From NCBI RefSeq assembly GCF_001428065.1, contig NZ_LMSE01000004.1, positions 563,016-627,015 on the forward strand: a DNA stretch of 64,000 bases, in the 5' to 3' direction. The notes beneath the pieces were generated by a model. That model did no database searches, was not told where the DNA came from, and saw only the letters and a program-made list of their open reading frames with translations. The DNA comes from Nostocoides sp. Soil756 (lineage in GTDB: Bacteria > Actinomycetota > Actinomycetes > Actinomycetales > Dermatophilaceae). Every line of letters starts with the position of its first letter. Position 1 is the first letter of the stretch. Positions 17,402 to 30,244 of this stretch are shown one piece after another. Both the position numbers and the translations under genes were made by a program.

Positions 17402-18241
17402 GTGAGCCCGACCGTGGTCTCCGCTAGCTGGCTGTCCGGTGCCGTCGTCACTGCCGAAGGTGGCGAGGGGGGCTTCCCGACCCCGGGGGTCGCCGACTTC
17501 TGGTGGCCCGTGGTCCCGTTCCACAGCGACAGCGCCTGGGCCCTCACCCGCCCCGCGCTGGTCATGCTGATCTCGGCGCTCGTGCTCGGCTGGTTCTACG
17601 TCAGCGCCACCCGCAAGCTCTCGGTGGTCCCGAGCAAGAACCAGTTCCTGGTCGAGGGCTCCTACAACTTCGTGCGCAACACCATCGGCCGCGACATCAT
17701 CGGGTCCAAGGACTTCCTGCAGTTCGTGCCGCTGCTGCTCACGCTCTTCACCCTCCTCCTCGTGAACAACGTGTTCGGCATCGTGCCGTTCATCCAGTTC
17801 CCCACGATGAGCCGCGTGGGCATCCCGATCGTGCTGACCCTGATCGTCTACATCACCTACCACACGGTCGCGATCCGGCGGAAGCACGGCATCCTGCCCT
17901 ACTTCAAGAGCCTGGTGCCCCCGGGCCTGCCGGGCTGGCTGAAGCCGATCCTGTTCGTCCTCGAGTTCCTCACCTACTTCGTGATCCGGCCGCTGACCCT
18001 CGCGCTGCGACTGTTCGGCAACATGCTCGCCGGCCACCTGATGCTGCTGGTGTTCATCGTCGGCGGTGAGTACCTGCTCCTCGAGGGCAGCAACCTCTTC
18101 CTCCAGGCCTCGGGCGTGCTGTCCTTCGCCTTCTCGATCTTCATGACGTTCTTCGAGCTCCTCATCGAGTTCCTCCAGGCCTTCATCTTCACGCTCCTGG
18201 CCGCCCTGTACATCAGCGACGCCGTGAGCGAGCACCACTGA
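17402..18241 (+). CDS. atpB: ATP synthase F0 subunit a
   Basis: 279 aa membrane protein forming the proton half-channels beside the c-ring. The essential Arg is in LALRLFGNMLAGH (near residue 203). Several hydrophobic helices and the conserved C-terminal FELLIEFLQAFIFTLL segment are present. GTG 17402 is selected because GAGGAGAAGG immediately precedes it and it gives the usual N-terminus. An upstream in-frame ATG at 17279 would add about 41 charged residues. Confidence 0.96.
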   Translation: MSPTVVSASWLSGAVVTAEGGEGGFPTPGVADFWWPVVPFHSDSAWALTRPALVMLISALVLGWFYVSATRKLSVVPSKNQFLVEGSYNFVRNTIGRDIIGSKDFLQFVPLLLTLFTLLLVNNVFGIVPFIQFPTMSRVGIPIVLTLIVYITYHTVAIRRKHGILPYFKSLVPPGLPGWLKPILFVLEFLTYFVIRPLTLALRLFGNMLAGHLMLLVFIVGGEYLLLEGSNLFLQASGVLSFAFSIFMTFFELLIEFLQAFIFTLLAALYISDAVSEHH

Positions 18242-18302
18242 CCCCCGGCTCCGTCCGGTAGCACGACCGCACCACCGCACGACCGCAGCCACGTACCACC
18301 GA

Positions 18303-18321
18303 CGCCGGGACCGGCCCGGCG
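18303..18321 (+). promoter_or_regulatory. Hairpin before the atpE ribosome binding site
   Basis: Arms CGCCGGG (18303-18309) and CCCGGCG (18315-18321) enclose a 5-nt loop. The Shine-Dalgarno GAAAGGAA follows at 18327-18334 and the ATG at 18343. The 101-nt atpB-atpE gap is one of the two longest inside the subunit genes. Such gaps often support high translation or processing of the c-subunit message, which is needed in about tenfold excess. Confidence 0.5.
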
Positions 18322-18342
18322 CCACCGAAAGGAACAGTCAGC

Positions 18343-19209
<867 letters not shown>

Positions 19210-19210
<1 letters not shown>

Positions 19211-20025
19211 TGCGTGGCTCGTCCCGCGGAGCCGCCCGCGCGTCCCAGGAGGCCTTCGACGTCGCCCTGGCCGGCAGCGTCAGCGGCACCACCCTGGCCG
19301 AGGAGCTCTTCGCGGTCACCGGAGTCGTCGAGAGCAGCGCCTCGCTGCGCCGCGCCCTCGCCGACCCCTCGCGCGAGCCCGAGGCCAAGGCGGCGCTGGC
19401 GCGCTCGCTCTTCGGCGGCAAGGTCTCCGACGCCGCCGCCGACCTCGTGGCGACGGTGGTCGGGCAGCGCTGGTCCGCCGAGCGCGACCTGGCCGACACC
19501 CTCGAGAGCCTCGCCGTGCAGGCGCTGCTCGCCAACGCCGAGGGCACCGGGCGCATCGACCGTGTCGAGGACGAGCTGTTCCGCTTCGAGCGCATCGTGG
19601 CCGGCGACCCGGGGCTGCGCGACACGCTGTCGAGCCGCAACACCGACGCCGCCGGCAAGGCGGCGCTCGTCGACGCGCTCCTGAAGGACAAGGCAGCACC
19701 CGAGACGATCCGTCTGGCCGAGCAGGCCGTCCGCGTACCGCGCGGTCGCCGGCTCGACCGGGTCATGGAGGCCTACCTCGAGCTCGCGGCGCGCCGGCGT
19801 GACGAGCTGAGCGCCCTGGTCACCGTGGCGACGCCGCTGACCGAACCGCAGCAGGCCCGGCTGCGCGCGGCGCTCGAGGCGCACTACGGCAAGTCCGTCA
19901 CGCTCCAGGTCGTCCAGGACCACGCGGTCATGGGCGGCATCCGGGTCCAGGTCGGCGACGAGGTCGTCGACGGCACCGTGCTCCGACGCCTCGACGAGGC
20001 CCGGCGACACGTCACCGGCGGCTGA
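19210..20025 (+). CDS. atpH: ATP synthase F1 subunit delta
   Basis: 271 aa stalk protein linking subunit b to the top of the alpha3beta3 head. The C-terminal family signature appears as DHAVMGGIRVQVGDEVVDGTVLRRLDEARR. It is longer than the roughly 180-residue E. coli form, as is usual in actinobacteria. The start overlaps the atpF stop by one base, so translation is coupled. A 105-nt C-rich gap with a small GGCCC/GGGCC-type hairpin (20092-20108) precedes atpA. Confidence 0.95.
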
Positions 20026-20130
20026 CCGTCGCCCACGACCCACCCCCGAACCACCGCACCGCCCCGTACAACCGCACCACCCACCGAACTTCGGCCCATC
20101 TGGGGCCGGTGACCGAGGAGAAGATCACAC

Positions 20131-21771
<1,641 letters not shown>

Positions 21772-21811
21772 CCGCACCCCACCGAGCAGACACCACGAAA
21801 GGCGGAATGAC

Positions 21812-24178
<2,367 letters not shown>

Positions 24179-24179
<1 letters not shown>

Positions 24180-24442
24180 TGGCCCTCCAGGTCGAGCTCG
24201 TCGCCGCTGACCGCAAGGTCTGGGAGGGCGAGGCCAGCCAGGTCAGCGCCCGCTCGACCGAGGGCGACCTCGGAGTGCTGCCCGGCCACCAGCCGATGCT
24301 GTGCGTCCTCGCCGAGGGCGAGGTGCGCATCGAGGCCGGAGGCTGGAAGACCGTCACCGTCGACGGCGGCTTCATGTCGGTCGACCACGACCGCGTGACG
24401 ATCGTCGCCGAGTCCGTGGACGCCCCCGGTATGGGCTCCTGA
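24179..24442 (+). CDS. atpC: ATP synthase F1 subunit epsilon
   Basis: 87 aa. Only the N-terminal beta-barrel is present (VELVAADRKVWEGEASQV to VTIVAESV). The C-terminal pair of helices that inhibits ATPase activity in E. coli and Bacillus is missing or reduced to a few residues. Short epsilon subunits also occur in some other actinobacteria. ATG 24179 overlaps the atpD stop (TGATG). Confidence 0.96.
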
Positions 24443-24468
24443 TCCACCAGGGCGGGGACGGGCTTCGG

Positions 24469-24900
24469 ATGGACGCACTGGTCACCTCCGAGCTCGTCCT
24501 CGCCCTCGTCGTCCTGCTGGTCGTCGGCGCGCTCACCTTCGTGTGGGCGCGCCGTCGCTACATCAGTGGCGACGGGCGCCCGGTGATGCTGTGCGCGCGC
24601 CGTGACGACGAGGGCGGGCGCTGGCGCCTCGGGCTGGCCCGCCTGGGTGCCGAGCGCTTCGAGTGGTTCAGCATCGTGGGGCCCTCCCTGCGCCCCGAGG
24701 TCTCGTGGCTGCGTGGCGAGGTCCGACTGGGGTCGCCCTCGCCGACGGCCGACGTCATCCCCGGCCTGGCCGAGCCGGTGTCGGTCACCGGCAGGGTCGC
24801 GGGGCGCTCGTGCGAGTTCGCGTTCGTGCCCGCCGCGTACACCGCCGTGCGGTCCTGGCTCGAGTCGAGCCCGCCCGGCTACAACGTCAACGTCGCCTGA
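24469..24900 (+). CDS. DUF2550 membrane-anchored protein
   Basis: 143 aa. One N-terminal membrane helix (about 6-27, SELVLALVVLLVVGALTFVWA) precedes a basic, mostly beta domain with conserved WFSIVGPSLRP-like and VTGRVAGRSCEFAFVPAAYTAVRSWLES segments. This matches the actinobacterial DUF2550 family, regularly found just after atpC. The molecular function is unknown. The gap to atpC is 26 nt, so it is likely the last gene of the atp operon. Confidence 0.85.
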   Translation: MDALVTSELVLALVVLLVVGALTFVWARRRYISGDGRPVMLCARRDDEGGRWRLGLARLGAERFEWFSIVGPSLRPEVSWLRGEVRLGSPSPTADVIPGLAEPVSVTGRVAGRSCEFAFVPAAYTAVRSWLESSPPGYNVNVA

Positions 24901-24921
24901 GGGGCAGGCTCGAGGGCGGCG

Positions 24922-25545
24922 TCAGCGGCGCGTGGGGTCCTGCTCGCGGCCGCCGCCGGGGGCCCACAGCACGTCGCCGCCGGCCTCCACGTTCGCGGTC
25001 CGGGCCAGGACGAACAGCAGGTCGCTGAGCCGGTTGAGGTAGCGGGCCGTGGTGGGGTTGACCCCGCCCTCGCCGCGCGCCGTGCCCGGCTCGGTGCCGT
25101 AGGTCTCGATGGCCGCCCAGGTCGAGCGCTCGGCCCGGCGCACCACGGTGAGGGCCACGTGCAGGTAGGCCGCGCCGGGCGTGCCGCCGGGCAGGATGAA
25201 CGAGCGCAGCTTCTCGAGGGGCTCCAGGTAGCGGTCGCAGTCGGCCTCCAGCTCGGTGACCCACTCCTCCTTGACCCGCAGGGGCGGGTGCGCGTACGAC
25301 TCCTGCAGCGGGGTGGCGAGGTCGGCGCCGACGTCGAACAGGTCGTTCTGCACCCGCAGGAGGACCGTCCGGACGTCCACCGGCAGCGACCCGCACGCGA
25401 TGGCCACCCCCAGGGCGGCGTTGGCCTCGTTGGCGTCGGCGTAGGCGGCCAGCCGGGCGTCGGTCTTCGCGGTGCGGCTGAGGTCGCCGAGGGCCGTGGA
25501 CCCGTCGTCGCCGGTGCGGGTGTAGATGCGGGTGAGGTTGACCAT
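24922..25545 (-). CDS. cobO: Cob(I)alamin adenosyltransferase, PduO type
   Basis: 207 aa. Transfers adenosyl from ATP to cob(I)alamin to give coenzyme B12. The ATP-binding N-terminus is TRIYTRTGDDGST, followed by YADANEANAALGVA, and later RAERS and the RLSDLLFVLAR helix of the five-helix PduO fold. The symbol cobO is used loosely, since the fold is PduO rather than CobA/BtuR. ATG 25545 has a CACGCT -10-like box 6 nt upstream. Its convergent end lies 21 nt from the DUF2550 gene. It would supply the nearby ethylmalonyl-CoA mutase. Confidence 0.93.
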   Translation of the reverse strand: MVNLTRIYTRTGDDGSTALGDLSRTAKTDARLAAYADANEANAALGVAIACGSLPVDVRTVLLRVQNDLFDVGADLATPLQESYAHPPLRVKEEWVTELEADCDRYLEPLEKLRSFILPGGTPGAAYLHVALTVVRRAERSTWAAIETYGTEPGTARGEGGVNPTTARYLNRLSDLLFVLARTANVEAGGDVLWAPGGGREQDPTRR

Positions 25546-25685
25546 GGCCCCAGCGTGGCAGACGGCGCGCGGACACGCGCCATGGCATGGAGGCGACAAC
25601 GGCATCGACGTGCCACACTGGCCGTCCGGACGACGTATCACGCGGGGGCGTGCGTCCTCCTGACCGGGGAAGAGAAGGGGTGGAG

Positions 25686-26084
25686 ATGGCGCAGTGGGGC
25701 GCGGGTCTGGTCACCATGACCGTGCACGAACGCGACGACGGCGCCCTGGTGCGCCTCGGGGGCCGCCTCGACCGGCGCTCGGCGTCCGACGTGCGGGCGG
25801 CGGTGGGCGCATTGCTGCTCGAGCCCGGGCGGCCCGTGCTGCTCGACCTCGAGGAGACGGTCATCGGCGACTCGACCGCGCTCGGGCTCCTGGTCGAGCT
25901 GCGCCGCCGCGCCCAGCGGCGCGGTACCGAGGTGCGGGTCGTCGCCGCCGACGAGCGCACCGTGCGGCTGCTGCTGCGGGCCCGGATGGGGGCGGTCCTG
26001 GCCGCGTCGCTGCGCCCGCTGCGCCCGGCCGACGCCGCCGGCGCAGCGGCCCTCGACGGCGCGGCCCTGGCGGGAACCGCCTGA
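25686..26084 (+). CDS. STAS-domain anti-sigma factor antagonist-like protein
   Basis: 132 aa. A single STAS domain (about 10-115) with the strand-loop VLLDLEETVIGDSTALGLLVEL. S63 occupies the position phosphorylated in SpoIIAA/RsbV proteins, so regulation by an RsbW-type kinase is possible. No anti-sigma factor or sigma gene is adjacent. ATG 25686 follows GGGGTGGAG. Target unknown. An alternative is a stand-alone STAS scaffold. Confidence 0.82.
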   Translation: MAQWGAGLVTMTVHERDDGALVRLGGRLDRRSASDVRAAVGALLLEPGRPVLLDLEETVIGDSTALGLLVELRRRAQRRGTEVRVVAADERTVRLLLRARMGAVLAASLRPLRPADAAGAAALDGAALAGTA

Positions 26085-26179
26085 CGGCGAGGGGGGACGT
26101 GACGGGTCTCACCGCCTCCCACGCGGTGGTGTGGGCACCGTCACCGGCCAAGCGCCTACCCGCCTCCGGGGCCCGCGGC

Positions 26180-26185
26180 TAGCGT
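26180..26185 (+). promoter_or_regulatory. Candidate -10 of a leaderless ethylmalonyl-CoA mutase transcript
   Basis: TAGCGT ends 7 nt before ATG 26193. There is no Shine-Dalgarno sequence in the intervening bases. Confidence 0.45.
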
Positions 26186-26192
26186 CGGGCGC

Positions 26193-28298
26193 ATGTCCGA
26201 GCCGGCCGACCGCCCGCACCACGAGCGTGACCGCCCCTGGGTCATGCGGACCTACGCGGGTCACTCCAGCGCCGCGGCGAGCAACGCCCTGTACCGGCGC
26301 AACCTCGAGAAGGGCCAGACCGGGCTCTCGGTGGCCTTCGACCTCCCCACCCAGACCGGGTACGACCCCGACCACCCGCTGAGCCGTGGCGAGGTCGGCA
26401 AGGTGGGCGTGCCGGTCTCGCACGTCGGCGACATGCGCGCCCTCTTCGACGAGATCCCGCTGGCCACGATGAACACCTCGATGACCATCAACGCCACCGC
26501 GATGTGGCTCCTGGCGCTTTACCAGGTGGTGGCCGAGGAGCAGGCCGAGAGCGCCGGCCAGGACCCGGCCGCGGCGGTGGCGGCCCTCACGGGCACGACC
26601 CAGAACGACATCATCAAGGAGTACCTCTCGCGGGGGACCTACGCGTTCCCGCCGACCCCCTCGATGCGCCTGATCACGGACCTGATCGCCTACACCGTCT
26701 CGAGCATCCCGCGCTGGAACCCCATCAACATCTGCAGCTACCACCTGCAGGAGGCCGGGGCCACGCCGGTGCAGGAGCTGGCCTACGCGCTGTCCACGGC
26801 CGTCGCCGTCCTGGACGCCGTGCGGGACTCGGGCCAGGTGCCCCCCGAGCGTTTCGGCGAGGTCGTGGGTCGGATGTCGTTCTTCGTCAACGCCGGGGTG
26901 CGCTTCGTCGAGGAGATGTGCAAGATGCGTGCCTTCGTCCGGCTCTGGGACGAGATCGCGGCCCAGCGCTACGGCATCGAGGACCCCGCCCGGCGGCGCT
27001 TCCGCTACGGCGTGCAGGTCAACTCCCTCGGCCTGACCGAGGCCCAGCCCGAGAACAACGTCCAGCGCATCGTGCTCGAGATGCTGGCGGTGACGCTGAG
27101 CAAGGACGCCCGGGCGCGCGCCGTGCAGCTGCCGGCGTGGAACGAGGCGCTGGGCCTGCCGCGCCCGTGGGACCAGCAGTGGTCGCTGCGCATCCAGCAG
27201 GTGCTGGCCTTCGAGTCCGACCTGCTCGAGTACGACGACCTCTTCGAGGGCTCGGTCGTGGTCGAGGCCCGCGTCCAGGAGCTGGTCACCGCGGCGCGGG
27301 CCGAGATGGAGCGCGTGGCGGGGCTGGGGGGAGCCGTGGCGGCCGTCGAGGGCGGGTACATGAAGTCCGAGCTCGTCGGCTCGCTGGCCCGCCGCCGGGC
27401 CCGCATCGAGTCCGGCGACGAGGTGGTGGTGGGAGTCAACCGCTTCGCGTCCAGCGAGCCCAGCCCGCTGACCGCCGACCTCGACACGGCCGTGCACCGC
27501 GTGGCCGCCGACGTGGAGGAGGCGGCGGTCGTGGCGGTCCGGCGCTGGCGCGAGGAGCGTGACGCCGACCCCGCCGGGCGCGAGCGGGCCCGGGCCGCGC
27601 TCGAGCGGCTGCGCGCCGAGGCGGCCACCGACACCAACCTGATGGCCGCCACCCTCGAGTGCGCGCGCGCCGGGGTGACCACGGGGGAGTGGGCCGGGGC
27701 GCTGCGCGAGGTCTTCGGCGAGTTCCGCGCCCCGACGGGGGTCGGGAGCGCCTCCGGTGGCGACGGCGGCACCGAGGCCCTGCGCGCCGTGCGGGCGCGG
27801 GTGCGGGCCACCGGCGCCGAGCTCGGAGAGACGCTGCGGGTGCTCGTCGGCAAGCCCGGCCTCGACGGCCACTCCAACGGCGCCGAGCAGGTGGCCGTGC
27901 GCGCCCGGGACGCCGGCTTCGAGGTGGTCTACCAGGGTATCCGGCTGACCCCGGGGCAGATCGTGGACGCTGCCGTGGCCGAGGACGTGCACCTGGTGGG
28001 GCTCTCGATCCTCTCGGGCTCACACCTGGCGCTGGTCCCCGAGGTCCTCGACGGGCTCCGGGCCGCCGGCGCGGGCGACATCCCCGTCGTCGTCGGCGGG
28101 ATCATCCCCGCGGTCGACGCCCGGCGGCTCGAGGAGCTGGGGGTGGCCGCGGTGTTCACCCCGAAGGACTTCGGGCTGACCGAGATCATGGGCCGCTTCG
28201 TCGACGTCGTGCGCGCCGCCCGCGGGCTGCCGCCGGAGACGAGGACGGCCGCGGACGGCACGGGGACGACGCAGGAGGCGGCGCCGCTCAGCCGTTGA
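26193..28298 (+). CDS. meaA: Ethylmalonyl-CoA mutase (MeaA-type, B12-dependent)
   Basis: 701 aa single-chain acyl-CoA mutase that rearranges (2R)-ethylmalonyl-CoA to methylsuccinyl-CoA. The TIM-barrel substrate domain occupies about 1-500 (YAGHSSAAASNALYRRNL, VAFDLPTQTGYDPDHPLSRGEVGKVGV, MNTSMTIN). The C-terminal cobalamin domain has the DxHxxG ligand motif GKPGLDGHSNGAEQ (about 553-566) and the loop SILSGSH. Overall shape and motifs follow streptomycete MeaA rather than the two-subunit methylmalonyl-CoA mutase. The presence of crotonyl-CoA carboxylase/reductase in the window supports this specificity. Its end overlaps the DJ-1 gene tail to tail by 11 nt. Confidence 0.9.
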   Translation: MSEPADRPHHERDRPWVMRTYAGHSSAAASNALYRRNLEKGQTGLSVAFDLPTQTGYDPDHPLSRGEVGKVGVPVSHVGDMRALFDEIPLATMNTSMTINATAMWLLALYQVVAEEQAESAGQDPAAAVAALTGTTQNDIIKEYLSRGTYAFPPTPSMRLITDLIAYTVSSIPRWNPINICSYHLQEAGATPVQELAYALSTAVAVLDAVRDSGQVPPERFGEVVGRMSFFVNAGVRFVEEMCKMRAFVRLWDEIAAQRYGIEDPARRRFRYGVQVNSLGLTEAQPENNVQRIVLEMLAVTLSKDARARAVQLPAWNEALGLPRPWDQQWSLRIQQVLAFESDLLEYDDLFEGSVVVEARVQELVTAARAEMERVAGLGGAVAAVEGGYMKSELVGSLARRRARIESGDEVVVGVNRFASSEPSPLTADLDTAVHRVAADVEEAAVVAVRRWREERDADPAGRERARAALERLRAEAATDTNLMAATLECARAGVTTGEWAGALREVFGEFRAPTGVGSASGGDGGTEALRAVRARVRATGAELGETLRVLVGKPGLDGHSNGAEQVAVRARDAGFEVVYQGIRLTPGQIVDAAVAEDVHLVGLSILSGSHLALVPEVLDGLRAAGAGDIPVVVGGIIPAVDARRLEELGVAAVFTPKDFGLTEIMGRFVDVVRAARGLPPETRTAADGTGTTQEAAPLSR

Positions 28299-28824
28299 GC
28301 GCGTCGACCAGGGCCTTCGAGAAGACCGGCAGGTCGTCGGGGTTACGGCTGGTGATGAGGTTGCCGTCGACGACGAGCTCCTCGTCGCTCCAGGCAGCGC
28401 CGGCATTGCGCAGGTCGGTCTGCAGGCTCGGCCACGAGGTGAGGTGGCGCCCCTGCAGGACCCCGGCCTCGGCCAGGGTCCAGGGCGCGTGGCAGATGGC
28501 GGCCACGGGCTTGCCCGACTCGACGAAGGTCCGCACGAACGAGACGGCGTCGGCGTCGGTGCGCAGGGCGTCGGGGTTGGCGACGCCGCCGGGCAGAACG
28601 AGGGCCGCGTAGTCGCCGACCTCGGCGTCGGCCACGGTCACGTCGACCTCGAAGGTGTCGGCCTTGTCGAGGTGGTCGAACGCCTGGACGCGCCCGGGCT
28701 CGGTGGAGACCAGGACGGGGGTGTGGCCGGCCTGCTCCACGGCCTTCCAGGGCTCGGTGAGCTCGACCTGCTCGATGCCCTCGGTCGCGACGAGGAAGGC
28801 CACCTTCTGGCTGCTGTTGGTCAT
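28288..28824 (-). CDS. DJ-1/PfpI family protein
   Basis: 178 aa. Class I glutamine amidotransferase-like fold. The nucleophilic Cys is C111 in VAAICHAPW with the following H112, and E19 lies in the usual N-terminal position. Proteins of this type have been described as proteases, glyoxalases or protein deglycases, so the activity here is unsettled. ATG 28824 follows GAGAGGACC. It overlaps the 3' end of the mutase gene on the other strand. Confidence 0.85.
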   Translation of the reverse strand: MTNSSQKVAFLVATEGIEQVELTEPWKAVEQAGHTPVLVSTEPGRVQAFDHLDKADTFEVDVTVADAEVGDYAALVLPGGVANPDALRTDADAVSFVRTFVESGKPVAAICHAPWTLAEAGVLQGRHLTSWPSLQTDLRNAGAAWSDEELVVDGNLITSRNPDDLPVFSKALVDALNG

Positions 28825-28911
28825 GGGGTCCTCTCGGGGGAGATGCGGTCCCCGGTGGGCTACCCGGGGCGGCGCACGCCGAAACGGGCGGACGGTGCGT
28901 GCTCCGCCGGG

Positions 28912-29607
28912 TCAGAAGAGGCGGTGCTCGGTGTCGTCGATCCCCTTGAGGGCGTCGTAGTCGAGCACCACGCACCGGATTCCGCGGTCCTGCGCGAGGG
29001 TGCGGGCCTGGGGGCGGATGACCTGGGCCGCGAACACGCCGGTGACCGGCGCCAGATGCGGGTCGCGGTTCATCAGCTCGAGGTAGCGGGTCAGCTGCTC
29101 GACGCCGTCGATGTCGCCACGGCGCTTGATCTCGACCGCGACGTGCCCCCCGTCCCGGTCGCGACACAGGATGTCGACCGGCCCGATGGCCGTCATGTAC
29201 TCGCGCCGGGTGAGCGTGTAGCCCTCGCCGAGGGTGGTGATGTGCTCGGCGAGCAGCCGCTGGAGGTGGGCCTCGACGCCGTCCTTGACCAGCCCCGGGT
29301 CGACCCCGAGCTCGTGGGTCGAGTCGTGGTGGACCTCGTGCAGGCGCACTCGCAGCCGGTCCTCGGACTTGGCGTGCTGCACGACCCAGACGGCCACGAC
29401 GCCCTCGGCCGCCTCGGCGTCGTCGGGGGCCACCTCGGCCATCGCGCACGGGGGCGCCATCCAGTTCAGCGGCTTGTAGGAGCCGCCGTCGGAGTGGACG
29501 AGCACCGAGCCGTCGGCCTTGACCAGCAGCAGCCGGGTCGCGAGGGGGAGGTGCGCCGTGAGGCGTCCCTCGTAGTCGACCGAGCAGGTCGCGATCACCA
29601 TGCGCAC
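28912..29607 (-). CDS. nucS: Mismatch-specific endonuclease EndoMS/NucS
   Basis: 231 aa. Cleaves both strands near mismatched bases and provides mismatch repair in actinobacteria and archaea that lack MutS/MutL. The N-terminal dimerisation/DNA-binding region starts [37 protein letters not shown]. The C-terminal nuclease has D in GPVDILCRD and the E-x-K pair in [21 protein letters not shown]. The extreme C-terminus RLF fits the beta-clamp contact of this family. GTG 29607 sits 6 nt after a TAGGGT box. ATG 29601 is an alternative start. Confidence 0.95.
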   Translation of the reverse strand: MRMVIATCSVDYEGRLTAHLPLATRLLLVKADGSVLVHSDGGSYKPLNWMAPPCAMAEVAPDDAEAAEGVVAVWVVQHAKSEDRLRVRLHEVHHDSTHELGVDPGLVKDGVEAHLQRLLAEHITTLGEGYTLTRREYMTAIGPVDILCRDRDGGHVAVEIKRRGDIDGVEQLTRYLELMNRDPHLAPVTGVFAAQVIRPQARTLAQDRGIRCVVLDYDALKGIDDTEHRLF

Positions 29608-29613
29608 CCGCGC

Positions 29614-29619
29614 ACCCTA
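29614..29619 (-). promoter_or_regulatory. Candidate -10 of a leaderless nucS transcript
   Basis: On the minus strand TAGGGT ends 6 nt before GTG 29607. Confidence 0.42.
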
Positions 29620-29691
29620 TCGACGCTGCGCGGTCCGCCGACGGTTGCCCCGGCCCGGTCGGGGACGCACACTGGAGCAGAGGTGAGGCCG

Positions 29692-30162
29692 ATGGAGGCT
29701 GGCTGGTGGCCGCTGGTGTTCCTCGTGCTGCCCGGCGTCGTCTACATCGCCGGCTTCTCGGCCCTGGACTGGATGTGCGGCGGCGAGACCCCGCGCTCGG
29801 TGCGCTGGCTGCGCCGGCGTCTCGGCCCCGCCCTGCGCCGCCGCTGGGGCCACCACTCGGCCGCCGTCCTCGGGGCCCTGGAACGGGTGGGGGTGGTGAC
29901 CCGGCGTCGCGACGATCCGGTACCGGCGGTGCTGCTGTCGCTCGAGCTGCGCCGCCTCGCGTACGAGGTGCGTCGGATCGACGGCGACCAGCAGCCGCAC
30001 CGGGCCGCTCGGCTGGCCGCGGCGCTGGCGGCCTACGACCACGTCCTGGTGCAGCTGTGCACCCACGCCGAGGTCCCCACGCCCATCGGCCTGCTGCCGC
30101 TGGACCCCCGCGACCGCCTCGGGCTCGAGGCTGACCTGGTGGCCAGCGGCCTGGACTGGTGA
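29692..30162 (+). CDS. Small membrane-anchored protein of unknown function
   Basis: 156 aa. One hydrophobic segment (about 5-24, WWPLVFLVLPGVVYIAGFSA) is followed by an Arg/Leu-rich, probably helical cytoplasmic part. A conserved-looking end reads TPIGLLPLDPRDRLGLEADLVASGLDW. No known domain is recognised. ATG 29692 follows GAGGTGAGG. GTG 29683 is an alternative start. It is divergent from nucS with an 84-nt gap. Confidence 0.68.
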   Translation: MEAGWWPLVFLVLPGVVYIAGFSALDWMCGGETPRSVRWLRRRLGPALRRRWGHHSAAVLGALERVGVVTRRRDDPVPAVLLSLELRRLAYEVRRIDGDQQPHRAARLAAALAAYDHVLVQLCTHAEVPTPIGLLPLDPRDRLGLEADLVASGLDW

Positions 30163-30244
30163 GCCTCGCCGGTGACCGTGGGGTAAGGAGCGTCACGCCG
30201 GGTGCGGGTGCTGCTCACCCGGGGCCTCTGCGAGGATCGCCGGC

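Noticed and set aside
25546-26192. Cobalamin riboswitch near the adenosyltransferase or the mutase
   Set aside because: Neither the B12-box nor the characteristic long folded leader fits. The mutase gene appears leaderless.
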